From Sambucus nigra (taxonomy: Eukaryota; Streptophyta; Magnoliopsida; Dipsacales; Adoxaceae): DNA of 64,000 bases. Positions within the stretch are counted from its first letter, which is position 1, and each line of letters starts with the position of its first letter. The notes under the pieces are model-generated. The model saw only the letters and a list, made by a program, of their open reading frames with translations, was not told the DNA's origin and searched no databases. This document shows positions 23,882 through 33,917 of this stretch, in pieces. The stretch spans positions 11,081,133-11,145,132 of the forward strand of contig OX422220.1 of NCBI GenBank assembly GCA_949130495.1, written 5' to 3'. Made by a program: the position numbers and the translations under genes.

Positions 23882-26119
23882 ATGTCTGGTCACAGCAGCA
23901 ACGCTCCTCAAGCAGGAGACATTCAGGAGCCACCCGCTCCTCGCAGGATTAGGTCTGAAGTCCGACGTTCCGATCAAGGGGCTCGCTTAGAAAGGCCAGC
24001 CTCAGAAGAAAATCAAGGACCAGCAAGGTCCACTCAGATATCCAGATTGATCGATGCGTACGAAGCAAGGCTCCACGAGCAGAGGGAGTCTTATCGCAGG
24101 TATGAGGCTGAGAATGCTCGCCTGAAAAGAAGACTGGAAAAACTGGAAAAAGAGCTACGTCCTAATACCAGGAGACGCCCCTATCGCACTCCTAGCCCTC
24201 AGGCGAGCAAATCTCGCAGCCGAGGAAGGAGCCCTAGGCGGCAATATCAAGGGTTCGAAGGTGGCGACTCAGACGACGACCTCCGCGAGCAACTAAGAAA
24301 AGCTCGCCGCTATCAGAGCCCTGCTCGCAGCGACGATAACATACGGAACCTTGTCCGCAGAGAAATGGACCAACATCCAGCTCACCGCGGCACCAGGTCA
24401 ACCAGAGAACTCGCCAGGAGAGCCCTCAAGACCCAGATGAAATGGCCCTTCACAAGGGAAATTGAAGAAGAAGAAGCTCAAAAAAAGTTTGCTATTCCAA
24501 GGTTCAAGATTTATGACGGGAAGACTGATCCCATTGATCATGTCAGGCAGTACCGGCAGGCTATGACCTTCTGGAATCACCGAGATGCGCTGATGTGCCG
24601 TATTTTCCCCTCGAGCCTTCATGACATGGCTCAGAAATGGTTCGAGAAACTCCCTCACCGATCCATCAGAAATTTCAAATCCCTGGCCGAGCTCTTTACG
24701 GCCCGGTTCATCACCAGCAGCTCCCATCCCAAAAGGATGGATGCTCTATTGACGATGAAGAAAACTCCTCAGGAGACACTTCGAGACTACGCAAAGAGGT
24801 ACTGGGAGTTATTCAACGAAGTCGAGGACTGCGCAAAAGAGGTGGCAGTGGCTTCATTCAAAATTGGGCTACCTAGCTCTTCCCTCCTTTACCAGTCCTT
24901 GACAATGAAGGAAGCAACCACCATTGATGACCTGATGGCCCGGATTGAGAAATACGCAAAGGTGGAAGATGTCACCCGCCTTAATGTAGGTGAAAACGGT
25001 CGAGCCAAGCTCGCCACGAAGGGAAGTGAGAAAGTTGATAACCAGAAAAAAGGAGGAAAGAATGGGAGCAAGAATGGTCCCAAGAACGGAGGGAGCCCTA
25101 ATGTTGCAAAGTCATTCCAAGAGGTCAACACCGTCTTCAAAGAACCAATTTACGAAATTCTTGCTAAGATCAAGGATGAGCCGTTCATCAAATGGCCCCG
25201 GAAAATGGGAGGAGACCCATCGAAAAGAAACAATGCGCTGAGATGCACCTTCCACAAAGAGGGAGGACATAAGACTGAGCACTGCAAGGCTCTTAAGTCC
25301 CACCTCGAGGAGTTGGCCCAATCCGGACATTTGAATGACTTTGTGGAAAGGAAGGTAGAGAGAGTGACTGCCCACAAGGAGGCAAAACCCGACAACGTAT
25401 TAGAAGACGACACCGGACATGAATTCGCAGTAATCCATGGAGTATCCGATGTTAAGAAAATCCAGGGCAACTCAGCTCGGATGGAGGTAAAGAAGCTGAC
25501 AGCAGTAATGCAAGCTTTTCAAATTGATCCAGCGAAATCACAGGCAGGAAAACGCCGTCGAGTAGAGGACATCAACTACAACAAGCATATTGTTTTCACG
25601 GATGAAGATCTTGTGGGAGTGAGGACCCCACATCACGATGCCTTAGTCATTACACTCAGGATAGCCAACTTTGATATCGACAGGCTGCTCGTCGATCAAG
25701 GAAGCTCATCCGAAGTAATGTACATCGACCTGTTCAGGAAATTAAAGTTGAACATCGCCGACCTGAAGGGAACCACTGTTCCTCTGGTCGGCTTAGCTGG
25801 AAAAATGACCATGCCTCTGGGCAAGATAGTACTACCAGTGCTCGCTGGAAATGTTTCGAAAATGATCGAATTCTTGGTGGTCGACATCGATTCACCGTAC
25901 CAAGCCATCCTCGGCAGGGGATGGCTTCATACAATGAGGGCAGTCTCCTCGACCTGCCACCAGAAGCTCAAATATGTCACCGAGCGGGGAGTAATGGAGA
26001 TACATGGCGACCAGGTGATGGCGCGAAAGTGCTTCATAGCGGCCATCCGACCAAGGCCAGAGAAAAAAGACGTTCAAACCAGCAAGAAAGTGGAGGAAGG
26101 TGCAATCCCTTCCAAATAG
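23882..26119 (+). CDS. gag-pro: Gag-protease polyprotein of the Tat element (745 aa)
   Basis: Encodes the capsid-like Gag, which forms the particle around the element RNA, and an aspartic protease. The first Met is 50 bases after the primer site. Residues 45-95 form a charged coiled coil (RLIDAYEARLHEQ...), followed by an Arg/Ser-rich region. Residues about 200-350 are the Retrotrans_gag domain (FWNHRDALMCRIFPSSL, WFEKLP, FTARF). A zinc-knuckle-like C-x2-H-x4-H-x4-C (CTFHKEGGHKTEHC) lies near 455. The protease active site near residue 603 is VDQGSSSEV, where DTG is usual; substitution of the middle residue is seen in other Tat elements. The frame ends at TAG (26117-26119); pol resumes in the same frame, so this stop may be a mutation of one continuous gag-pol frame. 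Confidence 0.92.
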   Translation: MSGHSSNAPQAGDIQEPPAPRRIRSEVRRSDQGARLERPASEENQGPARSTQISRLIDAYEARLHEQRESYRRYEAENARLKRRLEKLEKELRPNTRRRPYRTPSPQASKSRSRGRSPRRQYQGFEGGDSDDDLREQLRKARRYQSPARSDDNIRNLVRREMDQHPAHRGTRSTRELARRALKTQMKWPFTREIEEEEAQKKFAIPRFKIYDGKTDPIDHVRQYRQAMTFWNHRDALMCRIFPSSLHDMAQKWFEKLPHRSIRNFKSLAELFTARFITSSSHPKRMDALLTMKKTPQETLRDYAKRYWELFNEVEDCAKEVAVASFKIGLPSSSLLYQSLTMKEATTIDDLMARIEKYAKVEDVTRLNVGENGRAKLATKGSEKVDNQKKGGKNGSKNGPKNGGSPNVAKSFQEVNTVFKEPIYEILAKIKDEPFIKWPRKMGGDPSKRNNALRCTFHKEGGHKTEHCKALKSHLEELAQSGHLNDFVERKVERVTAHKEAKPDNVLEDDTGHEFAVIHGVSDVKKIQGNSARMEVKKLTAVMQAFQIDPAKSQAGKRRRVEDINYNKHIVFTDEDLVGVRTPHHDALVITLRIANFDIDRLLVDQGSSSEVMYIDLFRKLKLNIADLKGTTVPLVGLAGKMTMPLGKIVLPVLAGNVSKMIEFLVVDIDSPYQAILGRGWLHTMRAVSSTCHQKLKYVTERGVMEIHGDQVMARKCFIAAIRPRPEKKDVQTSKKVEEGAIPSK

Positions 26120-28277
26120 CAATTAAAATATGGAAGGCCCAGAGTGGAAGAGACCAGGCTCCTCCCTTCCGAGCGTGTTGTAGAGGACCTGGTAGAAGTA
26201 ATTGCTAGAGAAGGCGACAACAACAGAGTCTTCCTGATCGGGGCCTCACTCACTGACCAAGAGCGAAAGGATTTGTTAACCTTACTCAGAAGCAACATAG
26301 ATGTTTTCGCTTGGGAACCCTATGAGCTGCCTGGAATCGATCCCAATATGGTCTGCCATCGGTTGCACGTCAATCCCACATTCAAGCCAATAGCACAGAA
26401 GGCACGACGAACTGCTCCCGAGAAAGCCAAAGCAATATAGCAAGAAGTCGAAAAACTGCTGGATGCAGGATCCATACGGGAAGTACAATTCCCCAAATGG
26501 TTATCCAACCCAGTGGTAGTTCCAAAAAGCAACGGGAAGTGGAGAGTTTGCATAGACTTCACTGACCTCAACAAAGCCTGCCCCAAGGATAGCTTCCCTC
26601 TTCCGAAAATAGACCAACTAGTAGACGCCACTGCAGCTCACGAGCGAATGACTTTCCTGGACGCATACTCAGGCTATCACCAGATTCCCCTGTATGCACC
26701 AGATCAGGATAAAACGGCGTTTATCATGACGGTTGGTTTATACTGTTACAAGGTCATGCCTTTTGGGCTAAAAAATGCAGGGGTAACTTATCAGCAGCTG
26801 GTTACTAAAATGTTCAAGAATCAGATGGGAGACACGATGGAGGTCTACATCGACGACATGCTCGTCAAGAGCAAGGAGAAAGAAAACCACCTTTCGGACC
26901 TGGCAAGTACCTTCGAAATCCTCAGGAAATACCGAATGAAACTCAACGCGAGCAAGTGTTCCTTCGGTGTCCAGTCAGGAAAGTTCCTTGGGTATTTGGT
27001 CAGCAAGCGTGGCATAGAGGCAAATCCGGACCAGATTGATGCAATTAAACGGGTGCAACCTCCTCGCACAATCCGCGATGTACAGAAGCTCACTGGAATG
27101 CTCGCTGCTCTAAATCGTTTCATTTCTAAATCCTCTGAGAAATGCAAGCCCTTCTTCCAACTCTTAAAAGGCAGCAAAACGGTAGAATGGACCCCAGGTT
27201 GCTCGCAAGCATTAGGCGAGCTCAAATCCTACCTAAGCTCCCCACCACTGCTTGTCATACCACAACAAATGGACCATTTGTACCTCTACCTCTCTGTATC
27301 CAGCCATACTATCAGCTCAGCGCTAATATGTGAAGTTACAGGGATCCAACATCCAGTCTATTACGCGAGAAAAACCTTACTAGACGCCAAACAACGCTAC
27401 TTGCCATTGGAAAAGCTCGCATTCGCCCTGGTAATGTCCTCGAGGAAACTGAAGCATTACTTCGAAGCTCACACGATCATTGTCCTTACATCACACCCCC
27501 TCAAGGATGTCCTAAGGAAAGCGGATTTGTCGGGCAGAATGTCTAAATGGTCAGTCGAGCTCGGCCGGTTTGACATCCAATTTCAACCAAGGACAGCTAT
27601 CAAAGGTCAAATCCTTGCTGACTTCATAGCGGAATTCACAGGCGAAGAACCCTTCGACCAGCCTAAACCAACAGAACAAAGCAACCAGGCTACAAGGGAG
27701 GGCTGGAAACTATTTGTTGATGGAGCCTCCAACTCAAAGGGGGCAGGAGTAGGAATTGTTCTCATCACTCCAGAAAATACAGTCCTCGAGCAAGGAATCA
27801 GGCTGGGATTTGCAGCCTCCAACAACGAAGAAGAATACGAAGACTTAATAGCAGGTCTCCAAAGGGCGCAAATTCTAGGAGCAAAGCATTTACAAGTATT
27901 CGGAGACTCGCAACTAGTTTCCAATCAGATAAGTGGAGACTACAACGCGAAGGACGAGAGGATGGCAGCCTACCTCTCCTTGGTAAGAAACTTAATGACA
28001 AACTTTGAAGAAATCAACATCCAACAGTTTTCCAGGGGGCAAAACAGCCACGCTGACGCCTGGGCAGCCTTAAGCTCGGCAGTTGATTCAACCCTTAAAA
28101 GGATAATCCCTATCGATTTCCTTAGCTGCCCGAGCATTTACCCCAACTGCGAGCTGACCAAAGCGAAACAAGTACTCCAATTGGAACCAGCCCCAAGCTG
28201 GATGGATCCCTTGAGAGACTATTTGAAGAACAGAACGCTCCCAGAGGATAAGAGGACTGCCCACCAGAAAGAGTCAA
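26120..28277 (+). pseudogene. pol: Tat reverse transcriptase with two RNase H domains
   Basis: Copies the element RNA into DNA and removes the RNA strand. It is in the same frame as gag-pro. A linker (26144-26437: DVFAWEPYELPGIDP, then an H-R-L-x-V-x-P segment) leads into RT, with a TAG stop at 26438-26440. Then come WRVCIDFTDLNKACPKD (26534), the catalytic YIDD (about 26848), and the gypsy RNase H (about 27280-27620), which lacks its usual acidic residues as in other Tat elements. A second, archaeal-type RNase H follows (27703-28080) with FVDGAS, NNEEEYEDL, FGDSQL and HADAW, keeping the D-E-D-D residues. A frame shift near 28277 moves the reading to integrase. Confidence 0.92.
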
Positions 28278-29423
28278 AGCTGCTCGCTTTCACTTATCCA
28301 CGGGAGGAGACTTATATAAAAGACCTTTCTCCGGCCCCTACCTTAGATGCGTCCACCCAGGCGATGTCAAGACAGTGCATCATGAGCTTCACGAAGGAAT
28401 CTGCGGGAGTCACGTCGGAGGAAGGTCTCTAGCCTTCCCAGCAATAAAGGAAGGTTACTGGTGGCCATATATGCAAAGGGACTCCGCAGTATATGTCCGC
28501 AGATGCCTGAAATGCCAGCTTCACGCCCCCATAGTCCACCAGCCTGCCAGCGAATTGAAATCCCTGACCAGCCCCTGGCCCTTCGCCCAGTGGGGAATGG
28601 ACATCGTGGGACCACTGCCCACCGCTGCCGGCAATCGCAAATACCTGTTGGTCGCAACTGATTACTTTACCAAATGGATCGAGGCAGAACCACTGGCGAA
28701 CATCCGAGATGCTGACATGATGAAGTTCATATGGAGAAATATAATCACTCGATTCGGGATCCCCAGAACCATCATCACTGACAATGGAACACAGTTCGAG
28801 AGTGGCCCTTTTCAGAACTTCTGCGACCAGCACGGGATCAGGCACCACTTCAGCTCAGTAGCTTATCCTCAAAGCAACGGACAAGCTGAGGCTTCCAACA
28901 AAATAGTGATCGCTGGGTTGAAGAAGCGGTTAGAGCGAGCAAAGGGCGCGTGGGCAACCGAGCTACCACATGTCCTATGGGCATACAGAACGACTCATAG
29001 GCGAGCCACAGGTCAAACGCCATTCTCACTAGCATATGGTATGGAAGCGGTCATCCCATTAGAAGCAGGATTGCCTACAATAAGATCCGACCTTCTCGAG
29101 CAGGGTCAGAACGATCAGGCTCTGCTCGCTGAACTCGACTTGGCCGACGAACGCAGGGAACTTTAGCGAGCTATCAGCAACAGCTCGCGAAGCACTACAG
29201 CAAAAAGGTCAATCCGAGGAAGTTCGAAGTTGGAGACTATGTCCTAAGAAAGGTCCTGGGCAACACAGTGAAGCCATCAGACGGTAAACTGGGCCCAAAC
29301 TGGGAATGACCTTATGAAATAATTAGAGACGATCTGCAAGGTGCCTATGATTTGAAAACGATGGAGGGCAGAGAGATACCACGAGCATGGAACGCAGCTA
29401 ATCTCAAGAAATTCTACTTTTAG
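28278..29423 (+). pseudogene. int: Tat integrase
   Basis: Would insert the DNA copy into the genome. After the frame shift it reads RPFSGPYLRC and a zinc-binding HEGICGSH...CLKC. The catalytic core has D in WGMDIVGP (about 28600), D in TDNGTQF (about 28780) and E in GQAEASNK (about 28887), all present. The open frame ends at 29166, but the C-terminal part continues in another frame (YQQQLAKHYSKKV, KLGPNWE-stop-PYEI, IPRAWNAANLKKFYF) to TAG at 29421-29423. So there is a second frame shift near 29158 and a TGA at 29307-29309 in place of a Gly codon. The core is intact, the tail is not. Confidence 0.92.
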
Positions 29424-30031
29424 GAGTTCAATTGATTAGATCTTTTATTGTACTTATTATGAGAAAAGACAGTTTATTTCTCTATTTACCAATAAAAATC
29501 TCTCAGTTGATCAATCTCTAAAAAGTAACAATTATATCTTATTGCACATCCTTTTCAAATCACATGTATAATGGTTGACATAGCAGGGGAACACCCCTCC
29601 TCAGGTCATCGTCACGAAGCACGACAAACCTCTTTGCATTGCCCATGGCAATATATGAAGCCCTACAGAGTATTCTTAGGCATCAAACCTACTTTGGTTA
29701 AACAAAATCCTGACCGGATGAAGACATCCAATAATAGGTGTGTCCTCGCCAATTGCCCCTCTTAGACCTAAGGGAGTGTGACGACACGACCTAAAAGGTA
29801 AAAAGAGAGCACAATGGTATTCTTAATACTGGACTGGGCGGACACTCACATGACAAGATATAGATTGTGAAGCTGCAAAAATATAACAAAGATTGGATAA
29901 ACACGTTTAGTCAGCAAAATCGCCCAAAACTCAAACTTTCCATTAATCTTTTATATTTACAGACAATAATAGTACATGTTTAGTCGGCAAAGGCTCGCCC
30001 AAAGCATTTACAATTATTAAAAAACAAAATA
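29424..30031. other. Interval between Tat integrase and the antisense genes
   Basis: No coding pattern. It lies between the 3' ends of two converging coding units, so it probably holds 3' untranslated sequence for the antisense transcript (- strand) and possible signals for pol (an aataaa at about 29491). Confidence 0.55.
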
Positions 30032-30928
30032 TCAAGAAGGTGGAAGCCTCCGAGCAAGGTAGTCAGCAACCTTGGCTCTCCTCCCGTCATCAGGGGCAGG
30101 ATCGAATTCCTCAACAACCTCATTTGTGTCCAACTCCAGTAGTCGCCGAGGAATAGCATCGATAGGAATCCATCGATCATCTCGCCTGAATGGATTGGGC
30201 ATCAGAGTAGAGGGAGAAACCTCGTGCCGATACCACAATATCGAGTTCCTTGGGACTTGCAGCTCTTTGAGAGCACTCAACCACCCCTTGATGAAGGAAA
30301 GCTCCTCGAACTCTGATAATCTCGTGGGAGCATCCAACCAGCCCTGATCATAGCCATCAGTCCGCACTTGGCGAGGGCCCTTCTTGAATAGATGCCGCAG
30401 TCGGGTGACATCCCTCTGGAGCCCAGCAGCAGTTACGTAAGCTCGCCGGACATCGCTGCGCATCTCTTCCATTTCCCTCTCACGCTGCTCCTCAACTTCC
30501 CTACTCCTACCCCGTGTACTCCTACCAGCACGCGGGAGGGGAGGCCGAGCAACTCGCGACGAGGAAGAGCCTTGTAGGACTGCCGAAGCGGTGCTCGGCA
30601 AATGCTCCTTAAGCTTCAAGACCTCCCGCATCAGGTCGTCATTCTCCCGCTGAAGAAACTCCACGACTTGATTGATCTCGGTGGCCTCCAGTAACTTTTC
30701 TCTCAGCTCGTTAACTTCTTCCTGCACTGAAGCTCCGATCTCTTCCATTTCCTGGAGCCTGTCCTTCAATTTGGCCACCACCTCGGACTGATCTTTATAT
30801 TTCTGGTTCCTTGACTTAGCAAACCTGCAAAGCCTAGCAAAAGCCTGGCGAACTGCAGGGCTTGCATTAGGACCCAGAGTCCTACCTAATTGGGAGGTAA
30901 CAGGAACATAGTCATCCACATCAACCAA
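30032..30928 (-). CDS. Antisense coiled-coil protein / terminal exon in the Tat element
   Basis: An open frame of 298 codons on the strand opposite gag-pol. It contains a long heptad-like coiled coil (AKLKDRLQEMEE...NELREKLLEATE...LQRENDDLMREVLKLKEHL), an Arg-rich linker, a second helical region, then a module GYDQGWLDA...FIKGWLSALKELQV and a C-terminus ending KVADYLARRLPPS. The frame has no ATG at its start (the first codon is TTG). It lies directly after tttcttttacttgtag, a good 3' splice site. It is therefore more likely the last exon of the antisense gene at 31047-33147, or of a second antisense transcript, than a stand-alone ORF. Its open length in a young element suggests recent constraint. 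The molecular role is unknown. Confidence 0.7.
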   Translation of the reverse strand: MVDVDDYVPVTSQLGRTLGPNASPAVRQAFARLCRFAKSRNQKYKDQSEVVAKLKDRLQEMEEIGASVQEEVNELREKLLEATEINQVVEFLQRENDDLMREVLKLKEHLPSTASAVLQGSSSSRVARPPLPRAGRSTRGRSREVEEQREREMEEMRSDVRRAYVTAAGLQRDVTRLRHLFKKGPRQVRTDGYDQGWLDAPTRLSEFEELSFIKGWLSALKELQVPRNSILWYRHEVSPSTLMPNPFRRDDRWIPIDAIPRRLLELDTNEVVEEFDPAPDDGRRAKVADYLARRLPPS

Positions 30929-31046
30929 CTACAAGTAAAAGAAATAGGAAAGAAAGGGATCAGCATAAACAAAAATAAAGTCTTTTCATTCATAACGAGC
31001 GAGGTTACATCAGAACAAAAAAGGAAAAAATTACAAAGAATCCCTA

Positions 31047-33147
31047 TCACTTAGCAACCTCGGTGGATGGACCCTTATCTTTATCAGCATCAGCAGGGGC
31101 ATTACCCTCTGCAGGGGCATCCACTGCCTCCTCGACCAAGGGAGCATCAGAAGAGGTCGCCCGAGAAACAGGATTGGTGCCTTCAGCAGTTGGGGCTGGG
31201 TCCTCATCCACGACCGGCTTTGGCCCTGGATCATGCTCGTCAAAGAGTGGGGATGAAAAATCCACCCCAGCGGCCACAAGGGCCTTGTTCCACCCTTTCT
31301 TGAAGTTCAGACGGCTAATATAGCCTATCTGAACCTCGGCGTCTTCATACGCAGCAGCCCAACCAGAATTGTATGAGTCTTCTTTAAGAGTGGCTGCCTG
31401 GGCTTTCTCCGCCTCCAGCTGCTCGGCAAGAACCCTGTTCTTCTCCACAAAGTCCAGCTTGCTCGAGCAGACCTGATCATACGACTTCCTCAGCTCGCCG
31501 AGCTCCCTAACAGCATTATCTCTCTCGCGAGCAGAATTAGCAAGGGCTGAGGCAGAAGAAGCTCGAGCCGCATCAGCAGCCTTCAGATCGGCCTCCAGCT
31601 GAGAACCTCTGGCCACCAGAGTAGACTTCTGCTGCTCCAGCTCGGTGTTCCTTCTCAGAAGCTCGTCGCGAGAGCGATAGAGCACAGCAAAGTCAGTCAC
31701 AAACTGCAAAAAACAAGGAAAGGATCAGAAAGAAGAAACCATCAAAACGGATTAGAAAAAGTTGAGAAGTAGAAAAGGAACCTTACCAAGGCAAGCCTCT
31801 GGCTAGCTTGCAAAGCCAGTTGATCGGACCTTGACGCCCTCTCACGATCTGCAGGGAGGACTGCCCTCTCAAGCAGCGCAGGGGCGAGCTGAGGAGAGGT
31901 GGCCACCGAAGCCCCCTCAGGCAAAGCAGATACTGGGACCAAGGCTTGACCGGTCTTGGTCCTCAGTTCTATCTTCCTCCTTTCCTCCTCCTTTTCCTTC
32001 TCCCTCCTCTTTCTCTCTTCCACCTTCTTCCTCTCCTCCTCCTTTTTCTTCTCCCTCTCCCTCGCCTTCTCCTCCTCCCTCTTCTTCTTCTCTTGCTCTT
32101 GAGAGGAAGGCCGAGAACCAGTAGCTATGGCCCCGGAGACAGTCTTCGATTTTTTGGACCTCTGTGCAAGAAGCACATCATCATCATCATTGTCATCGTC
32201 ATCTCGGATTAAATTCTTCCTGGGAGGCATTTCTTCACCTGAACTACTGGTAGTACTCGAAGAACTGCTACTATCAGCACTACCTCCACCCAAATTACTA
32301 ACACCTGCAGGCTCACTCTCCGAGCTACTCTCCTCTTCGTCCAAATGGATGGGCTCAACAGAAATCTCTTCGGAAGAATCGAAGTCCGGAACACTATCCA
32401 CAGGTCGGCCTATGAAGCTGGAGCCTGTGTTCTTGTATTCAAGCAGCAGACCTAGGATGCTCGCCGTCACCCAAAGGCTCCCTGATGTTCCAAGCTTTCA
32501 CCAGTTCCGAGATACGAACCTCGCTGAGAGCAGGCTCCAAGTTCTTTGCCCTCGCTGAAAAAGAAAAAGCAAGGAGAGGTTAGAAAAATCACAAAGTCAG
32601 CAAAGGTTGAAACAATAATACAACATCTACCTATATATTCTTCCCCATAAAAGGGAACAGTGAACCTCTCAGACCTCGACCCTTCAAATTGGGGGGAGAA
32701 TTGCCAATTCCTAACAAGAAAACATTCTTGCCAGTAGTCCTTATGGGAATCAGGTAAATTTACTACCAATACCCTATCAGGGCTCCTAGCCTTAAGGTAC
32801 AGGACACCTGAGCTCGTTCGAGAAAAAGAATAACAAAAGCAGACCTCGGCAAGCCCTAACCTTGCGCCGTACAATTGATTTATCCTATGAACGCCGTTCA
32901 CTATTTTCCATACGTTGGGCGAACATTGTGCAGGCACAATACCAAAATAGCTAAAGAAGTGCAGAAACAGACCATTTGGGGGAAAGGTAAGACCCCCCTG
33001 AGAGAGCAACAGGACGTGAATCCAATGTGCATCTTCTATATCCCTAACGTTCCTAGGCGGCGAGTCACAACACTCAATCTCTACCCACTCAGGAATACTG
33101 TAGAGTTTTCTAAACTCAGTTACTGACTTATTTCCAATCTTCGCCAT
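31047..33147 (-). CDS. Spliced antisense gene with Transposase_28 (PF04195)-like domain in the Tat element
   Basis: A gene opposite to gag-pol between integrase and the 3' LTR. Exon 1 (33147-32631) starts MAKIGNKSVTEFRK and holds the PF04195-like core: GGLTFPPNGLFLHFFSYFG, PAQCSPNVWKIVNGV, INQLYG. Intron 1 is 32630-32555 (76 nt, GTAGATG...TTTTTCAG). Splicing joins codon phase 1 to exon 2 (32554-31787), restoring ARAKNLEPALSEVRISELVK; exon 2 is then Ser/Asp-rich and Lys/Glu-rich. One extra G near 32476 breaks the frame in this copy. Intron 2 is 31786-31704 (GTAAGG...TTTGCAG, 83 nt, phase 0). Exon 3 (31703-31047) is coiled coil and ends in a FKKGWNKALVAAGV module. PF04195 is named a putative gypsy-type transposon domain; its function is not established. 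Extra ORFs in plant Tat elements are known. Confidence 0.82.
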
Positions 33148-33491
33148 TGGAGAAATACAATAAAAACTATAAACTCGAGAAAAAAAAAGGCACAAGAGAC
33201 TTACAAGACAGAAGATCAGGTCAAATGGCGAAGAAGCGACGAGAGTGGAGACCGAAAACAGAAGGTACAAAGCTTAAGAGTTCTCAAAAGATAGAAGATT
33301 GCTAGAAAAGCTGAAACGACGAAGAGAAAATATGTCTTATTCCAACAAGCTTTCAAGACTAATCATAACGCACGGATAGCGAAGCGGGTGCCGCCAAAAC
33401 AACTTCACAGTTTTTGAAGAAATCGACCATCATAACTGATTATTTAAATTCATTGGACCTGTAAAAATGGCCCAACAAATTTAGGGGCAAT
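33148..33491. other. Antisense 5' region and polypurine tract of the Tat element
   Basis: Upstream (on the - strand) of the antisense ATG at 33147 there is no coding pattern, so this should hold the antisense promoter and leader. The last bases before the 3' LTR (tttaggggcaat, 33480-33491) are the likely, rather short, polypurine tract. Confidence 0.55.
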
Positions 33492-33912
33492 TGTGGGTAC
33501 CCTGAATTTAGCACCATAAGGCCTGGACGAGTAGCCCCTCCTTAACGGGCCCAAAGCCCAGGCCCATCACCTCTTGTACTCATCCGATTACCCCACGATC
33601 CCATGAAGAGAAGTTGGAAGGGAGCACGATCCCATGTAGGGGAGATGGCTAATAAGAAGGAACCTATCACCCCCATTACTCCAACATACACATGTATAAA
33701 TTAAACCCTAAGTCCGGGGCAAAGGACAAGTTGTCTTCTCTGTACTTATTCTTGAGAATATAGAGAAATAACAATGACTGAACCACCGTGGACGTAGGCA
33801 CTTCTTTGCTGAACCACGTACTCCCGTTGTTGTGTGATTGGCTTTTTATTTGTCTTTTCTTGGTTGCTGCCTCTTTCATATTTATTTGTGTTGCATAATA
33901 ATTGTCACCACA
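33492..33912 (+). repeat. 3' LTR of the Tat element
   Basis: 421 bp. Differences from the 5' LTR seen by eye: cccg/ccca, cact/catt, ccgagg/ccgggg, aacac/aacaa, one T/A in the T-run, and tgtat/tgtct. Followed by the duplicated tctgc. Confidence 0.95.
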
Positions 33913-33917
33913 TCTGC

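Larger units (their letters stand above)
23393..33912 (+). mobile_element. Ty3/gypsy Tat-lineage retrotransposon with antisense genes, nested in the LARD LTR
   Basis: The boundaries are exact: LTRs of 421 bp at 23393-23813 and 33492-33912, TGTGGGTACC...TCACCACA, and a perfect 5-bp target duplication tctgc (23388-23392 and 33913-33917). The order is LTR, primer site, gag-protease, RT, two RNase H domains, integrase, then a block of antisense coding exons, polypurine tract and LTR. The dual RNase H and the extra 3' genes point to the Tat lineage. The LTRs differ at about six positions (about 1.4%), so the insertion is recent. Pol nevertheless has at least three stops and two frame shifts. Confidence 0.95.

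Noticed and set aside
31831..32558. Pro/Ser-rich + strand frames in the Tat 3' region
   Set aside because: They mirror the Lys/Glu-rich and Ser/Asp-rich exon 2 of the antisense gene; the - strand reading has splice sites and a domain, the + strand reading does not.
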